Position numbers and translations under genes: made by a program. From Cryobacterium glucosi (GTDB lineage: Bacteria > Actinomycetota > Actinomycetes > Actinomycetales > Microbacteriaceae): 64,000 nt of DNA. Below, piece after piece: positions 42,722 through 52,260 of the stretch. Under the pieces are notes generated by a model that saw only the letters and a program-made list of their open reading frames with translations, was not told the origin of the DNA and did no database searches. The stretch spans positions 1-64,000 of the forward strand of contig NZ_SOFS01000043.1 of the NCBI RefSeq assembly GCF_004402235.1. Direction: 5' to 3'. Each line of letters begins with the position of its first letter. Position 1 is the stretch's first letter.

Positions 42722-45031
42722 TCACCGGCCAGGGGTGCCCGCGCCGGCGTTCCGCGCCGTCCTGGCGTTCTTCTCGGCGGCAGCCTGGGCTTCCCAGCGG
42801 CCCTGCAGCTCCTTTTCGGCCGGGGTCGGCAGGAAGCCGGAGGGCGCGAACATCTGCGACGGGAGCGCAGGGTCCTCGTTGGTGCCGAAATCGCGGCTCT
42901 TCCAGGACTTCCAGGTCGCAACGACCGAGGAGACGATCACGATGATCGCGAGGGTGACGAAGAGGATCGACAGGAGACCCTGCACCATCGTGTTCCGTAC
43001 CACGGCCTCCATGGCCGCGACGCTCGGCGCCGTTCCGAACGAGGTCTTCCCCGCCGCGAGGGCGTCGGAGAATGCCTTGTTCTGGGCGAAGTAACCGACC
43101 GCGGGGACGGTTGAGAAGATCTTCAGCATCGAGGCGTAGATCGTGATGATCGCGGCGAACGCGAGGGGCACGGCGACGATCCAGATGTACTTGAATTTGC
43201 CCTGCTTCGCGACGATCGCCATGCACACCGCGAGTGCGATTGCGGCCAGCAGCTGGTTCGCGATCCCGAAGAGCGGGAACAGGGTGTTGATGCCGCCGAG
43301 CGGGTCCGTGACGCCCATGATCAGCACGGCGCCCCAGAGGAGAACCATGATGCCCGTGGTGAGCCAGGCCCCCGTGCGCCAGGAGGTGTTCTTGAACTTC
43401 GGGAAGAAGTTGCCGAGGCTGTCCTGGAGCATGAAGCGCGCGACGCGGGTGCCCGCGTCGACGGCGGTGAGGATGAACAGCGCCTCGAACATGATCGCGA
43501 AGTGGTACCAGAACGCCATCATGCCCGAGCCTCCTGCGACCTGCTGCATGATGTGCGCGAGCCCGACCGAGAGCGTCGGGGCGCCGCCGGAGCGGGAGAC
43601 GATCGTGGCCTCTCCGACGTCCTTCGCCGTCTGGGTGAGCATGTCGGGGGTGAGGTTGACCCCGGTGAGCCCGAGGCTGTTCACGAACGCGACAGCGCCT
43701 TCGACGGTGCCCCCGGTGAGGGCCGCCGAGGAGTTCATCGCGAAGTAGATGCCGCGGTCGATCGAGACGGCGGCGACGAGGGCCATGATCGCGACGAAGC
43801 TCTCCATGAGCATGCCGCCATAACCGATGAAGCGGGTCTGGCGTTCCTTCTCGATGAGCTTCGGGGTCGTGCCGGAGGCGATCAGGGCGTGGAAGCCGGA
43901 AAGGGCACCGCAGGCGATCGTGACGAAGAGGAACGGGAAGAGCGACCCGCTCACGACCGGTCCGCCGTTGGCGACGAACTCGCTGAATGCCGGGACCGTG
44001 ATCTCCGGGCGCACGATGATGATCGCGATCGCGAGCATCCCGATCGTTCCGATCTTCATGAAGGTCGAGAGGTAGTCGCGCGGGGCGAGCAGCAGCCAGA
44101 CCGGGAGGATCGCTGCGACGAAGCCGTAGATGATGATGCCGATCGCGAGCGGCACCGGGTCGACGTGGAAGAACGATGCTCCCCACGCCGTGTTCGAGAT
44201 GGCGCCGCCGCCGATGATGGCGGCCAGGAGCAGCACGAACCCGATGATCGACACCTCGCTGACCTTGCCCGGGCGGAAGAAGCGCAGGTAGCAGCCCATG
44301 AAGAGCGCGATCGGGATGGTCATGCCGACTGAGAAGACGCCCCAGGGGCTCGCCGCGAGGGCGTTGACAACGACGAGGGCGAGGATCGCGACGATGATGA
44401 CCATGATCGCCATCGTGGCGATCAGGGCGGCGGTGCCGCCGATCTTGCCGAGCTCGTCGCGGGCCATCTGGCCGAGCGAACGTCCGCCTCGGCGCATCGA
44501 GTAGAACAGCACGATGTAGTCCTGCACCGCACCGGCGAGAACGACGCCGACGATGATCCAGATCGTGCCGGGCAGGTAGCCCATCTGCGCGGCGAGCACC
44601 GGGCCGACGAGCGGGCCTGCCCCGGCGATCGCGGCGAAGTGGTGGCCGAACAGCACCCGGCGGTCCGTCGCCGCGAAGTCCTTGCCGTCCGCCTTGTACT
44701 CTGCGGGGGTCGCCCTGCGGTCATCGGGCTTCAGCAGGTGCTTCTGGATGTAGTTCGAGTAGAAGCGGTAGCCGATCAGGTAGGTGCACACCGCGGCGAA
44801 GACGAACCAGATGGCGTTCACGGTCTCGCCGCGGACAACCGCGAGCATGACCCAGCTCAGTCCGCCGAGGAGGGAGATGCCGGCCCAGAGTGCGATCTTG
44901 GCCGGGGTCCAGCGTCGCTCCTGGGCGTCGTGCTCGGTCTGGTCGAGTGCGACAGGGAGCAGGGACGGATCGCGATCGAGCGGACCGGCCCCCGTGAAAG
45001 CGTCGTGCGGCGTGCGGGGCCTGGTGCCCAT
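42722..45031 (-). CDS. cstA: CstA-family pyruvate/peptide transporter
   Basis: The 769-residue protein has about 16 to 18 membrane helices and the CstA core: the early RVLFGHHFAAIAGAGPLVGPVLAAQMGYLPGTIWI motif, QDYIVLFYSMRRGGRSLGQMARDELG, then RSGGAPTLSVGLAHIMQ and SLGNFFPKFKNT. CstA-type proteins import pyruvate or peptides under carbon starvation. The ATG at 45031 follows AAAGGAGA. The open frame continues upstream across glyS only because of GC-rich codon bias and is not coding there. The C-terminal tail (~40 residues) is polar. Confidence 0.93.
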   Translation of the reverse strand: MGTRPRTPHDAFTGAGPLDRDPSLLPVALDQTEHDAQERRWTPAKIALWAGISLLGGLSWVMLAVVRGETVNAIWFVFAAVCTYLIGYRFYSNYIQKHLLKPDDRRATPAEYKADGKDFAATDRRVLFGHHFAAIAGAGPLVGPVLAAQMGYLPGTIWIIVGVVLAGAVQDYIVLFYSMRRGGRSLGQMARDELGKIGGTAALIATMAIMVIIVAILALVVVNALAASPWGVFSVGMTIPIALFMGCYLRFFRPGKVSEVSIIGFVLLLAAIIGGGAISNTAWGASFFHVDPVPLAIGIIIYGFVAAILPVWLLLAPRDYLSTFMKIGTIGMLAIAIIIVRPEITVPAFSEFVANGGPVVSGSLFPFLFVTIACGALSGFHALIASGTTPKLIEKERQTRFIGYGGMLMESFVAIMALVAAVSIDRGIYFAMNSSAALTGGTVEGAVAFVNSLGLTGVNLTPDMLTQTAKDVGEATIVSRSGGAPTLSVGLAHIMQQVAGGSGMMAFWYHFAIMFEALFILTAVDAGTRVARFMLQDSLGNFFPKFKNTSWRTGAWLTTGIMVLLWGAVLIMGVTDPLGGINTLFPLFGIANQLLAAIALAVCMAIVAKQGKFKYIWIVAVPLAFAAIITIYASMLKIFSTVPAVGYFAQNKAFSDALAAGKTSFGTAPSVAAMEAVVRNTMVQGLLSILFVTLAIIVIVSSVVATWKSWKSRDFGTNEDPALPSQMFAPSGFLPTPAEKELQGRWEAQAAAEKNARTARNAGAGTPGR

Positions 45032-45169
45032 GATCTCTCCTTTGAGGGTGGTGCAGATGGTGCTGAGGTGCGGTTCACGACCGTGCCGAATCCAAGCTGA
45101 GAAAAAGCTGAATTCGTGATGATTCCTTAGCAAGGCTAACAGCCAGAGGGGCGCACCGGGACGAGCGCC

Positions 45170-45175
45170 TAAAAT
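45170..45175 (+). promoter_or_regulatory. candidate -10 box of glyS
   Basis: TAAAAT is an unusually good -10 in this GC-rich region. It would start a leader of about 60 bases before the GTG at 45242. A matching -35 is not obvious. Confidence 0.45.
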
Positions 45176-45241
45176 GGGTACGCCTGACCGGGATTTTCCG
45201 CACGGCACGCCCCACATCCACCCTCGACCATTGGAGCCACC

Positions 45242-46627
45242 GTGGCCGCACCCTCCCGCCTCGATTCCGTCATCGCCCTCGCCCGCCACCGCGGGTTCGT
45301 CTTCCAGGCGGGTGAAATCTACGGCGGATCCCGGTCCGCGTGGGACTACGGGCCCCTCGGCGTCGAGCTCAAGGAGAACATCAAGAAGCAGTGGTGGCGC
45401 TTCATGGTCACGAGCCGCGACGACGTCGTCGGGCTCGACTCCTCGGTGATCCTGCCCAGGAAGGTGTGGGAGGCATCCGGTCACGTCGAGGTCTTCAGCG
45501 ACCCCCTCGTCGAGTGCACGAGCTGTCACAAGCGTTTCCGCGCCGACCACCTCGAGGAGGAGTTCGAGGAGAAGAAGGGGCGCCCCGCAGAGGGCGGCCT
45601 CGACGGCATCCCCTGCCCGAACTGCGGCAACCGGCACATCTGGACGGAGCCGCGCGCCTTCTCCGGCCTGCTCAAGACCTATCTCGGTCCCGTCGACGAC
45701 GAGGCGGGCATGCACTACCTGCGTCCAGAGACCGCGCAGGGCATCTTCGTGAACTTCGCCAACGTGCTCCAGGCTGCCAGGATGAAGCCCCCGTTCGGCA
45801 TCGGCCAGATCGGCAAGAGCTTCCGCAACGAGATCACACCGGGCAACTTCATCTTCCGCACCCGCGAGTTCGAGCAGATGGAGATGGAATTCTTCGTCGA
45901 GCCCGGCACAGATGAGACCTGGCACGAGTACTGGCTCGAGCAGCGCATGAGCTGGTACACCGGCCTCGGCATCGAGCCGGAGAACCTGCGCTTCTTCGAA
46001 CACCCGGCCGAGAAGCTCTCGCACTACTCCAAGCGCACCGTCGACATCGAGTACCGCTTCGGGTTCAGCGGGAGTGAGTTCGGCGAGCTCGAAGGCGTGG
46101 CGAACCGCACGGACTTCGACCTCAAGACGCACGCTGCGGCATCGGGCAAGGATCTCTCGTACTTCGACCAGACCAAGAACGAGCGCTGGGTGCCCTACGT
46201 GATCGAGCCGGCGGCCGGGCTCACCCGCTCGCTGATGGCGTTCCTCGTCGACGCGTACCACGAGGAGGAAGTGCCGAACGCGAAGGGCGGCGTCGACAAG
46301 CGCACCGTGCTCAAGCTCGACCCGCGCCTCGCGCCGATCAAGGCCGCCGTGCTTCCGCTGTCCCGCAACGAGGCGCTCTCGCCGATGGCGCGCTCCCTCG
46401 CTTCCCGCTTGCGCGAGTCGTGGAACGTCGACTTCGACGACGCCGGCGCGATCGGGCGCCGCTACCGCCGCCAGGACGAGATCGGCACCCCGTATTGCAT
46501 CACGGTCGACTTCGACTCTCTCGAAGACCAGGCCGTCACCGTGCGCGACCGCGACACCATGCAGCAGGAGCGGGTGCCGCTCGACAAGCTCGACGCCTAC
46601 CTCGCCGAGCGCCTCCGCGGAGCCTGA
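45242..46627 (+). CDS. glyS: glycyl-tRNA synthetase (dimeric type)
   Basis: The 461-residue class II synthetase is of the alpha2 GlyQS type. It has motif 1-2 regions [62 protein letters not shown] and motif 3 [16 protein letters not shown] zinc-ribbon-like CTSCHKRF...CPNCGN insert is present. It attaches glycine to tRNA-Gly. The GTG start lies seven bases after GGAG. A strong bidirectional hairpin follows the gene. Confidence 0.95.
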   Translation: MAAPSRLDSVIALARHRGFVFQAGEIYGGSRSAWDYGPLGVELKENIKKQWWRFMVTSRDDVVGLDSSVILPRKVWEASGHVEVFSDPLVECTSCHKRFRADHLEEEFEEKKGRPAEGGLDGIPCPNCGNRHIWTEPRAFSGLLKTYLGPVDDEAGMHYLRPETAQGIFVNFANVLQAARMKPPFGIGQIGKSFRNEITPGNFIFRTREFEQMEMEFFVEPGTDETWHEYWLEQRMSWYTGLGIEPENLRFFEHPAEKLSHYSKRTVDIEYRFGFSGSEFGELEGVANRTDFDLKTHAAASGKDLSYFDQTKNERWVPYVIEPAAGLTRSLMAFLVDAYHEEEVPNAKGGVDKRTVLKLDPRLAPIKAAVLPLSRNEALSPMARSLASRLRESWNVDFDDAGAIGRRYRRQDEIGTPYCITVDFDSLEDQAVTVRDRDTMQQERVPLDKLDAYLAERLRGA

Positions 46628-46644
46628 CCCGAGCGCGGGCTTTT

Positions 46645-46682
46645 CGCCGCTGCGCGTGTGGTCCGCCACCCGCGCAGCGGCG
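46645..46682. terminator. bidirectional terminator between glyS and hemA
   Basis: CGCCGCTGCGCG (46645-46656) pairs perfectly with CGCGCAGCGGCG (46671-46682). A short GTGG/CCAC inner stem extends it. The genes are convergent here. Confidence 0.6.
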
Positions 46683-46730
46683 CAGCTCCCGCGCTCGCCG
46701 AAGAGACGCCGAGACGCCGCGCGCGAGCGC

Positions 46731-48083
46731 TCAGGAGGCCCGGTGCGCCGATCCGGGGAACGGATCCAGGGGCGGAGCGGACTCGGCCACGGAGCCGGCG
46801 CCGGACTCGACCCGGATGCCGAAGAGGGCGTCGAGGCCGCCGGTGAACGCGGCCTGCTCACCGGCCCTCGCGAGTTCGCGTGAGCGCACCATCGGCGTGT
46901 GCAGCAGGACGCTCGCGAGATGCCGCAACGCCCGCTCGGTCTGTTCGGTATCGTCGCCGTGCGCGCGCGCCCGTTCGATCTCTGAATCGAGCAGGTCGAA
47001 GACGTGGCTGCGCAACGCGACGACCGCTGGGGTGAGGCTCTGCTCTTCCGCGACCGCAGAGAACTTGCGTGCGGCGCGGTCGACGAGCAGGCGGGCCTCG
47101 CTCGTCGCATTGAGCTCTTCGAGCGGGGCGTGGATGCGGATGGTCTCGAGGTCGAGCAGCTCGACTCCCGGGACCTCGGTGACGTCAGGAGCGACGTTGC
47201 GCGGCAGGCCGAGGTCGATGATGAGCCGTCGGCCGGCCGGAGCGACCGGCTGTGCTCCGGCGTCGACATCCGCGGTTGCTGCCGCGCCCTCCCGGAGCAG
47301 TGCGGCCGTGACGACGTGGTGTTCGACGGTCGTGCAGGTCAGGATCAGGTCGGCACGATCGGCTTCGACGGCGAATCCCGACTCGGTGATCGCGGTGATG
47401 CCATGCGAGCCCGCGAACTTGACGGCGCGCCCGGTGGGCGAGTAGACCCGCACGTCGGAGACGCCGAGGTCGCGGAGCGCTGCGAGGGCGGCGCCGGCGT
47501 AACGGCCGGTTCCGACGAGCAGCACGCGGGTGCTCGCCCAGTTCACGATGCGGGTCTCGGCGAGCTGCAGGGCGAGGCGCACGAGTGACCGCCCGGCCGC
47601 GCCGATTCCGGTGCGGTTCTTGATGCCGCGGGAGGTCTGCGACGCGCGCTGGAACAGCCGCTCGAGTTCGGGGGTGGTCGTGCCGCGCTCGCGGGCCTGC
47701 TCGAGGGAGCGGCGCACCTGGCCGGCGATCTCGCCCTCGCCGACGACGACGGATTCCAGGCCGCTCGTCACCGCGAACAGGTGCTCGGCGACGCCGTTGC
47801 CGTGCACGAAGTCGAGGGTCTCGCGGAGGACCTCAGCGGTGACGCCGGTGCCGGCGCTGACGCCCGCGATCGCGGCCTGTACGGCCTCGAGGGGGGAGGC
47901 GCCGTCGGGTTCGTCGAGGTCGAGGTAGGCCTCGAAGCGGTTGCAGGTTGCGACGATGACCGCTCCGGACAGGCTCGGGTATCGCTCGATGATGCCGCCT
48001 GCCGTGCCGGGCGCGCCGACGGACAGCTTCTCGAGTACATCGAAACTCGAGTTCTTGTGGTTCGCGGACAGGCAGATCAGCAC
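46731..48083 (-). CDS. hemA: glutamyl-tRNA reductase
   Basis: This is the first enzyme of C5-route heme synthesis, reducing glutamyl-tRNA to glutamate-1-semialdehyde. The 450-residue protein has the catalytic C47 in VATCNRFEAY, the NADPH-binding GTGRYAGAALAAL and LPRNVAPDV. The Gln-rich hinge and dimerisation helix follow. It points away from hemE across 83 bases. The GTG start has no Shine-Dalgarno but has TAGACT six bases upstream, so the mRNA is probably leaderless. Confidence 0.95.
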   Translation of the reverse strand: MLICLSANHKNSSFDVLEKLSVGAPGTAGGIIERYPSLSGAVIVATCNRFEAYLDLDEPDGASPLEAVQAAIAGVSAGTGVTAEVLRETLDFVHGNGVAEHLFAVTSGLESVVVGEGEIAGQVRRSLEQARERGTTTPELERLFQRASQTSRGIKNRTGIGAAGRSLVRLALQLAETRIVNWASTRVLLVGTGRYAGAALAALRDLGVSDVRVYSPTGRAVKFAGSHGITAITESGFAVEADRADLILTCTTVEHHVVTAALLREGAAATADVDAGAQPVAPAGRRLIIDLGLPRNVAPDVTEVPGVELLDLETIRIHAPLEELNATSEARLLVDRAARKFSAVAEEQSLTPAVVALRSHVFDLLDSEIERARAHGDDTEQTERALRHLASVLLHTPMVRSRELARAGEQAAFTGGLDALFGIRVESGAGSVAESAPPLDPFPGSAHRAS

Positions 48084-48089
48084 TCGGTG

Positions 48090-48095
48090 AGTCTA
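48090..48095 (-). promoter_or_regulatory. -10 box of a probable leaderless hemA transcript
   Basis: TAGACT on the minus strand, six bases, then GTG at 48083. It sits in the divergent hemA/hemE region. Confidence 0.5.
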
Positions 48096-48166
48096 CTTTG
48101 TCCATCTGGGCGTGGATCATCTGCGGAAAGCGCTTGGCTCCTGAAAGTTTGACAGAATTGACACAA

Positions 48167-49363
48167 ATGAACCTCGACGCTCAACACCCCCTCGCCTCCG
48201 GACTCACCGCCGATTCCCGCCTCATCCGCGCATACCAGGGCACCCGCCCGGAGGCCACCCCCGTGTGGTTCATGCGCCAGGCCGGGCGTTCCCTTCCCGA
48301 GTACCGGTCGCTGCGGGTCGGCACCCGGATGCTCGATGCGTGCCTCGACCCGGAAATGGCCAGTGAGATCACCCTCCAGCCCGTGCTCCGGCACCAGGTG
48401 GACGCGGGAATCCTGTTCAGCGACATCGTGATCCCGCTCAAGCTCGTCGGTGTCGACGTCGAGATCGTCGCCGGGATGGGGCCGGTGCTCGGCAAGGCCG
48501 TCCGCACCGCCCGCGACGTCGCCGAGCTCGTCTCCCTCGACCCCGCCGTGCTCGAGACCACCCTCGACCCGATCCGGAAGGCCGTCGCCCGAACGGTCGC
48601 CCAGCTCGGCGGGACCCCGCTGATCGGGTTCGCCGGGGCGCCGTTCACCCTTGCGGCCTACCTCGTCGAGGGCGGCCCGTCCAAGGACCACATCCACGCG
48701 CGCACCCTGATGCACGCCGACCCTGCGGCCTGGGCCTCCCTGATGGACTGGACCGCAGAGGTGACCGGCCGCTTCCTGCGCGCCCAGGTGCTCGCGGGAG
48801 CGAGCGCTGCACAGCTCTTCGATTCCTGGGCCGGTGCGCTCTCCCTGGCCGACTACAGCCGGTTCGTCGCCCCGGCGTCGGCTGCTGCGATCGCCCACGT
48901 GCGCGATCTCAGCTATGCCGAGACCGCGCCCGGTGCGGACGCACCGATCCGGCGCAACGTCCCCGTCGTGCACTTCGGCGTCGGCACCGGCGAACTTCTC
49001 CACGAGATGCACGCCGTCGGCGCGGACGTCGTCGGCGTCGACTACCGGGTGCCGCTCGACGAGGCCAATCGCCGACTCGGCGGGAACGTCCCCCTGCAGG
49101 GCAACCTCGACCCCGCGCTCCTCGCCGCGCCGTGGCCCGTCCTCGAGGCGCACGTCCTCGACGTGCTCGAGCGCGGGCGCACCGCTCCTGCCCACGTGCT
49201 CAACCTCGGCCACGGCGTCCCGCCGCTGACCGACCCGACCGTGCTCACCCGCCTCGTCGCATTCGTGCACGAGGTCACTGCCGGCGCTCACGGGGAGACC
49301 GGAGCACCCGGGGCATCCGCCACCGCACCGAGCGAGCCGGCGTCCACGCCGGCCGCGTCCTGA
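48167..49363 (+). CDS. hemE: uroporphyrinogen decarboxylase
   Basis: This enzyme converts uroporphyrinogen III to coproporphyrinogen III. The 398-residue protein has the N-terminal signature PVWFMRQAGRSLPEYR, active-site region ILFSDIVIPLKLVGVDVEI, and later FGVGTGELL and LNLGHGVPP. The ATG at 48167 has no good ribosome site; two TTGACA hexamers overlap just upstream (48149 and 48158). It leads the long heme operon, with cgoX starting 12 bases after its stop. A Ser/Ala/Pro/Thr-rich tail of ~25 residues is extra. Confidence 0.95.
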   Translation: MNLDAQHPLASGLTADSRLIRAYQGTRPEATPVWFMRQAGRSLPEYRSLRVGTRMLDACLDPEMASEITLQPVLRHQVDAGILFSDIVIPLKLVGVDVEIVAGMGPVLGKAVRTARDVAELVSLDPAVLETTLDPIRKAVARTVAQLGGTPLIGFAGAPFTLAAYLVEGGPSKDHIHARTLMHADPAAWASLMDWTAEVTGRFLRAQVLAGASAAQLFDSWAGALSLADYSRFVAPASAAAIAHVRDLSYAETAPGADAPIRRNVPVVHFGVGTGELLHEMHAVGADVVGVDYRVPLDEANRRLGGNVPLQGNLDPALLAAPWPVLEAHVLDVLERGRTAPAHVLNLGHGVPPLTDPTVLTRLVAFVHEVTAGAHGETGAPGASATAPSEPASTPAAS

Positions 49364-49374
49364 GCCGGCGAGCG

Positions 49375-50952
49375 ATGAGCGAAGCGCCGCGGGGCGGGCG
49401 GATGAGCGGCGTGCGTGACGTCGTCGTCGTCGGCGGAGGGGTGGCCGGCCTCTCGGCTGCCCGCGAGTGCGCCAGGGTCGGGCTGAGCGTCACCGTGCTC
49501 GAGGCTGGACGCGACCTCGGCGGCGCGCTCGCGAGCCACGAGGTCGCCGGGCTCACCCTCGACAGCGGGGCGGAGAGCTTCGCGGTGCGCCGCAACGCCG
49601 TGGCCGAATTCATCGAAGGACTCGGTCTCGCCGAGCGGGTCGTGCAGCCGAACGCCGCCGGCGCGTGGCTCTGCCTGCCATCCGATCGTCCTGGCGGACC
49701 CGCGGTGAGCGTTCCGATGCCCCGGGCTGGCGTCCTCGGCATCCCCGGCTCCCCGCTCGCAGAGGACGTGCGCCGCGTGATCGGCTGGCCGGGAGCCCTG
49801 CGGGCCTGGCTCGACCGCCTCATGCCCGTGCTCACGATCGGCAGGGAGCACAGCCTCGGCGAACTCGTCCGCAAGCGGATGGGCCGCCGCGTCCTCGAAC
49901 GCCTCGTCGAGCCGGTCACCGCGGGCGTCTACACCTCCTCAGCAGACGATCTCGAAGTCGACGTCGTCGCTCCCGGCCTCAACGCCGCCCTCACCGTGAC
50001 CGGGTCGCTGTCCGGCGCCGTGCTCTCCCTCCGCAGCGCCGCTCCCGCCGGCTCCGCGGTCTCCGGGCTTCGCGGCGGCATGGCCGGCCTCGTGACCGCG
50101 CTCCGCGCCGAACTCGACCGCTTCGACGTCGAGGTGTTCACGGAGGCCGCCGTCACCAGCATCCGCCCCGTCACGGCCGGACCCTGGCAGGTCACGATCG
50201 CGCCCCGGCCGGAAGCCTCCGAAGAGTCCGGTGCCCCCGAAAGCCCCGAGAGCCCCGATACCCCCGAAGCTACCGCCGCGCCAGGGGGGCGCGAATCCGG
50301 CGACCTGCCAGAGACCCTGCCGGAGACCCTGTCGGCGCGGTTCGTCATCCTCGCGACGCCCGGCGCCCAGGCCCTCGCCCTCATCGCGCCGCTCGGACCT
50401 CAGCAGAAGGCGCTCGGCGCCCTGCACTGGCCGAAACCGACCCCGATCGAACTCGCCACCCTCGTGCTCGCCGCCCCTGAGCTCGACGCGCATCCGCGCG
50501 GCACCGGGGCCCTCGTCGCCGCCGGCGCACCCGGCATCACCGCAAAGGCACTGACCCACGTCACCGCGAAATGGGACTGGGTCGCCGAGACCGCGGGTCC
50601 CGGCGTGCACGTGCTCCGGTTGTCCTACGGCCGCGCGGGGCAGAAGAGCCCGAGCGCCCGCCTCACCGACGACGAACTCCTCTCCCTCGCCCTCGCGGAT
50701 GCCTCCGCCATCCTCGGTACCCCGCTCTCCGCGGACCAGGTGCTCGGCTTCGACCGCACCCGGTGGGGCGACGCCCTCTCGCCGGCGACCGTCGGCGCCC
50801 GCGACCGCGTCGACCAGGTGCGTCGGGCCGTCGCGGCCCTCGAAGGGCTCGAGGTCACCGGGGCCTGGCTCTCCGGAACCGGGCTCGCCTCCGTCATCCC
50901 CGATGCCCTCGCGACCGCCGGCCGGACCCGTCGCGATGCGCTGGTTCTCTGA
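49375..50952 (+). CDS. cgoX: coproporphyrinogen III oxidase, HemY/CgoX type
   Basis: The 525-residue FAD enzyme has the dinucleotide motif VVVVGGGVAGLSAARECARVG near its N-terminus and the C-terminal GxGLASVIPDALATAG FAD loop. In actinobacteria the HemY-type enzyme oxidises coproporphyrinogen to coproporphyrin, which fits the chdC and cpfC neighbours. An insert of ~40 residues rich in Glu/Ser/Pro (about 280-320) is a low-complexity linker. Start ATG 49375 is chosen; ATG 49402 is possible. Confidence 0.9.
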   Translation: MSEAPRGGRMSGVRDVVVVGGGVAGLSAARECARVGLSVTVLEAGRDLGGALASHEVAGLTLDSGAESFAVRRNAVAEFIEGLGLAERVVQPNAAGAWLCLPSDRPGGPAVSVPMPRAGVLGIPGSPLAEDVRRVIGWPGALRAWLDRLMPVLTIGREHSLGELVRKRMGRRVLERLVEPVTAGVYTSSADDLEVDVVAPGLNAALTVTGSLSGAVLSLRSAAPAGSAVSGLRGGMAGLVTALRAELDRFDVEVFTEAAVTSIRPVTAGPWQVTIAPRPEASEESGAPESPESPDTPEATAAPGGRESGDLPETLPETLSARFVILATPGAQALALIAPLGPQQKALGALHWPKPTPIELATLVLAAPELDAHPRGTGALVAAGAPGITAKALTHVTAKWDWVAETAGPGVHVLRLSYGRAGQKSPSARLTDDELLSLALADASAILGTPLSADQVLGFDRTRWGDALSPATVGARDRVDQVRRAVAALEGLEVTGAWLSGTGLASVIPDALATAGRTRRDALVL

Positions 50953-51047
50953 GCCGTTCTCCCCAGTAGTCCGGCAGTTTGCCCTCCACCGTTTCCGCAG
51001 GCGGGATACTCTGAGACGTACGTGAACGACGAAGAATGGAGTGACAG

Positions 51048-51443
51048 ATGCGGGGAAAGCTTCTTTTTATCACCGGTGGACTCGTCGGTTACGTCCTGGG
51101 CTCCCGTGCCGGACGTAAGCGCTACGACCAGATCGTGGCCTCTGCCGAGAGCCTCTGGAACGCCGACCCCGTGCAGCGCCGCGTGACCGAGGTCCGCGAC
51201 TTCGCCCTCGAGCGGGTCGGCGACGTGCCGGCCGCGCTCATCAACGCCGGCAAGAAGCTCGTCGGAACCCTCACGGACAAGACCGCGAAGGCCACGGATG
51301 CCGCGGGCCCAGGCCCCCGGTACGGCACGTCCTGGCCCACGAAACGCCCGGCAGCGTCAGCACCGTCGGCCACCCCGACGGCGACCCCTGACCACGGCAC
51401 CCCCGACCCGGGCGCGCCCACATCGGAAGCACCCTCACTGTGA
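51048..51443 (+). CDS. YtxH-like small envelope protein (131 aa)
   Basis: The N-terminus MRGKLLFITGGLVGYVLGSRAGRKRYD is a short membrane segment followed by a basic turn, as in actinobacterial YtxH-like proteins. An amphipathic helix follows, and then a Pro/Ala/Thr-rich tail. Function unknown. It is first of three small genes placed between cgoX and chdC, and overlaps the next by four bases. Confidence 0.75.
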   Translation: MRGKLLFITGGLVGYVLGSRAGRKRYDQIVASAESLWNADPVQRRVTEVRDFALERVGDVPAALINAGKKLVGTLTDKTAKATDAAGPGPRYGTSWPTKRPAASAPSATPTATPDHGTPDPGAPTSEAPSL

Positions 51444-51898
51444 CCGGATCGCCGGCCGCGACCGGAACCCAGACCGACAGCGCCCGCGCAGGCGGGTTCG
51501 GCCCGCGCCCGCGCAAGACCCTGATCACCCTCGTCTCCGAGCTGCCCGGGCAGATCGCCGCGCTCATCCACGCCGAGATCGAGGCCTTCAAGTCCGAGAT
51601 GGCGGGCAAGGCGAAGAACATCGGCGTCGGCATCGGCCTCTTCGTCGTGGCCGGCGTGTTCGCATTCCTCGCGGTCATCGTCTTCGTCGCGCTCGCCGTG
51701 ATCGCCCTCGCGCTCGTGCTGCCGCTCTGGCTCGCGACGCTCATCGTCGCGGTCGCCCTGCTCCTCATTGCCGCGATCCTCGTGCTGATCGGCGTCAACC
51801 GGGTGAAGGCCGGTACGCGCGCCGACCCGGACGGCCTCGCGGCAAGCATCCGCCGGGACGCAGACGCGATCAAGGGAGTCGGAGACTATGAGCACTGA
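51440..51898 (+). CDS. holin-X/DUF1469-like membrane protein (152 aa)
   Basis: The protein has an amphipathic N-terminal helix (LVSELPGQIAALIHAEIEAFKSEMAGKAKN) and two closely spaced membrane helices. This is the actinobacterial phage-holin-superfamily-6/DUF1469 pattern. The family is common in chromosomal envelope operons and does not mark a prophage. It overlaps both neighbours and is probably part of a membrane-associated complex with them. Confidence 0.8.
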   Translation: MTGSPAATGTQTDSARAGGFGPRPRKTLITLVSELPGQIAALIHAEIEAFKSEMAGKAKNIGVGIGLFVVAGVFAFLAVIVFVALAVIALALVLPLWLATLIVAVALLLIAAILVLIGVNRVKAGTRADPDGLAASIRRDADAIKGVGDYEH

Positions 51899-52181
51899 AC
51901 AGGACAAAACGACCGGTGCTGCAGCGACTCCGTCGAAGTCCACGCACGCGTTGCGCGCCGAGGCGACAGCCGCGCGCGCCCAGCTCGCGCTGACCCTCGA
52001 CGCTATCGAGTACAAGCTCAACGTCCCGAAGCGGATGCGTGACCAGGAACGCCTCGCCCGGCGCCGCCTGCACAAGCTCGGCGAGGAGAACCCCACGGCA
52101 CTGCTCGGGGTCGCCCTCGGCAGCGCCCTCGCGGTCGGAGCCGCGGTCTGGTTCGCGCTCAGGGCCGTCCTCGACGACTGA
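51888..52181 (+). CDS. DUF3618-domain protein (97 aa)
   Basis: The protein has a helix ALRAEATAARAQLALTLDAIEYKLNVPKRM, a typical DUF3618 segment, followed by one membrane helix at the C-terminus (ALLGVALGSALAVGAAVWFAL). The family is found beside holin-X-like genes in many actinobacteria. Its role is unknown. It overlaps the preceding gene by 11 bases. Confidence 0.78.
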   Translation: MSTEQDKTTGAAATPSKSTHALRAEATAARAQLALTLDAIEYKLNVPKRMRDQERLARRRLHKLGEENPTALLGVALGSALAVGAAVWFALRAVLDD

Positions 52182-52260
52182 GGCCGACCGGACGGGCGTG
52201 CCCAGCCGGGCGCCAGCTGAGTCTTTTGGCTCTGGTCACAAAAAAGTAGAGACTGTACTC

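Noticed and set aside
42722..47269. A very long minus-strand open frame reaching from cstA across glyS.
   Set aside because: Only 42722-45031 has CstA similarity and a proper start with AAAGGAGA. The rest is antisense to glyS and arises from GC-rich codon usage.
51440..51898. Prophage remnant, because of the holin-like protein.
   Set aside because: No other phage gene is present; the family is chromosomal in actinobacteria and overlaps envelope genes here.
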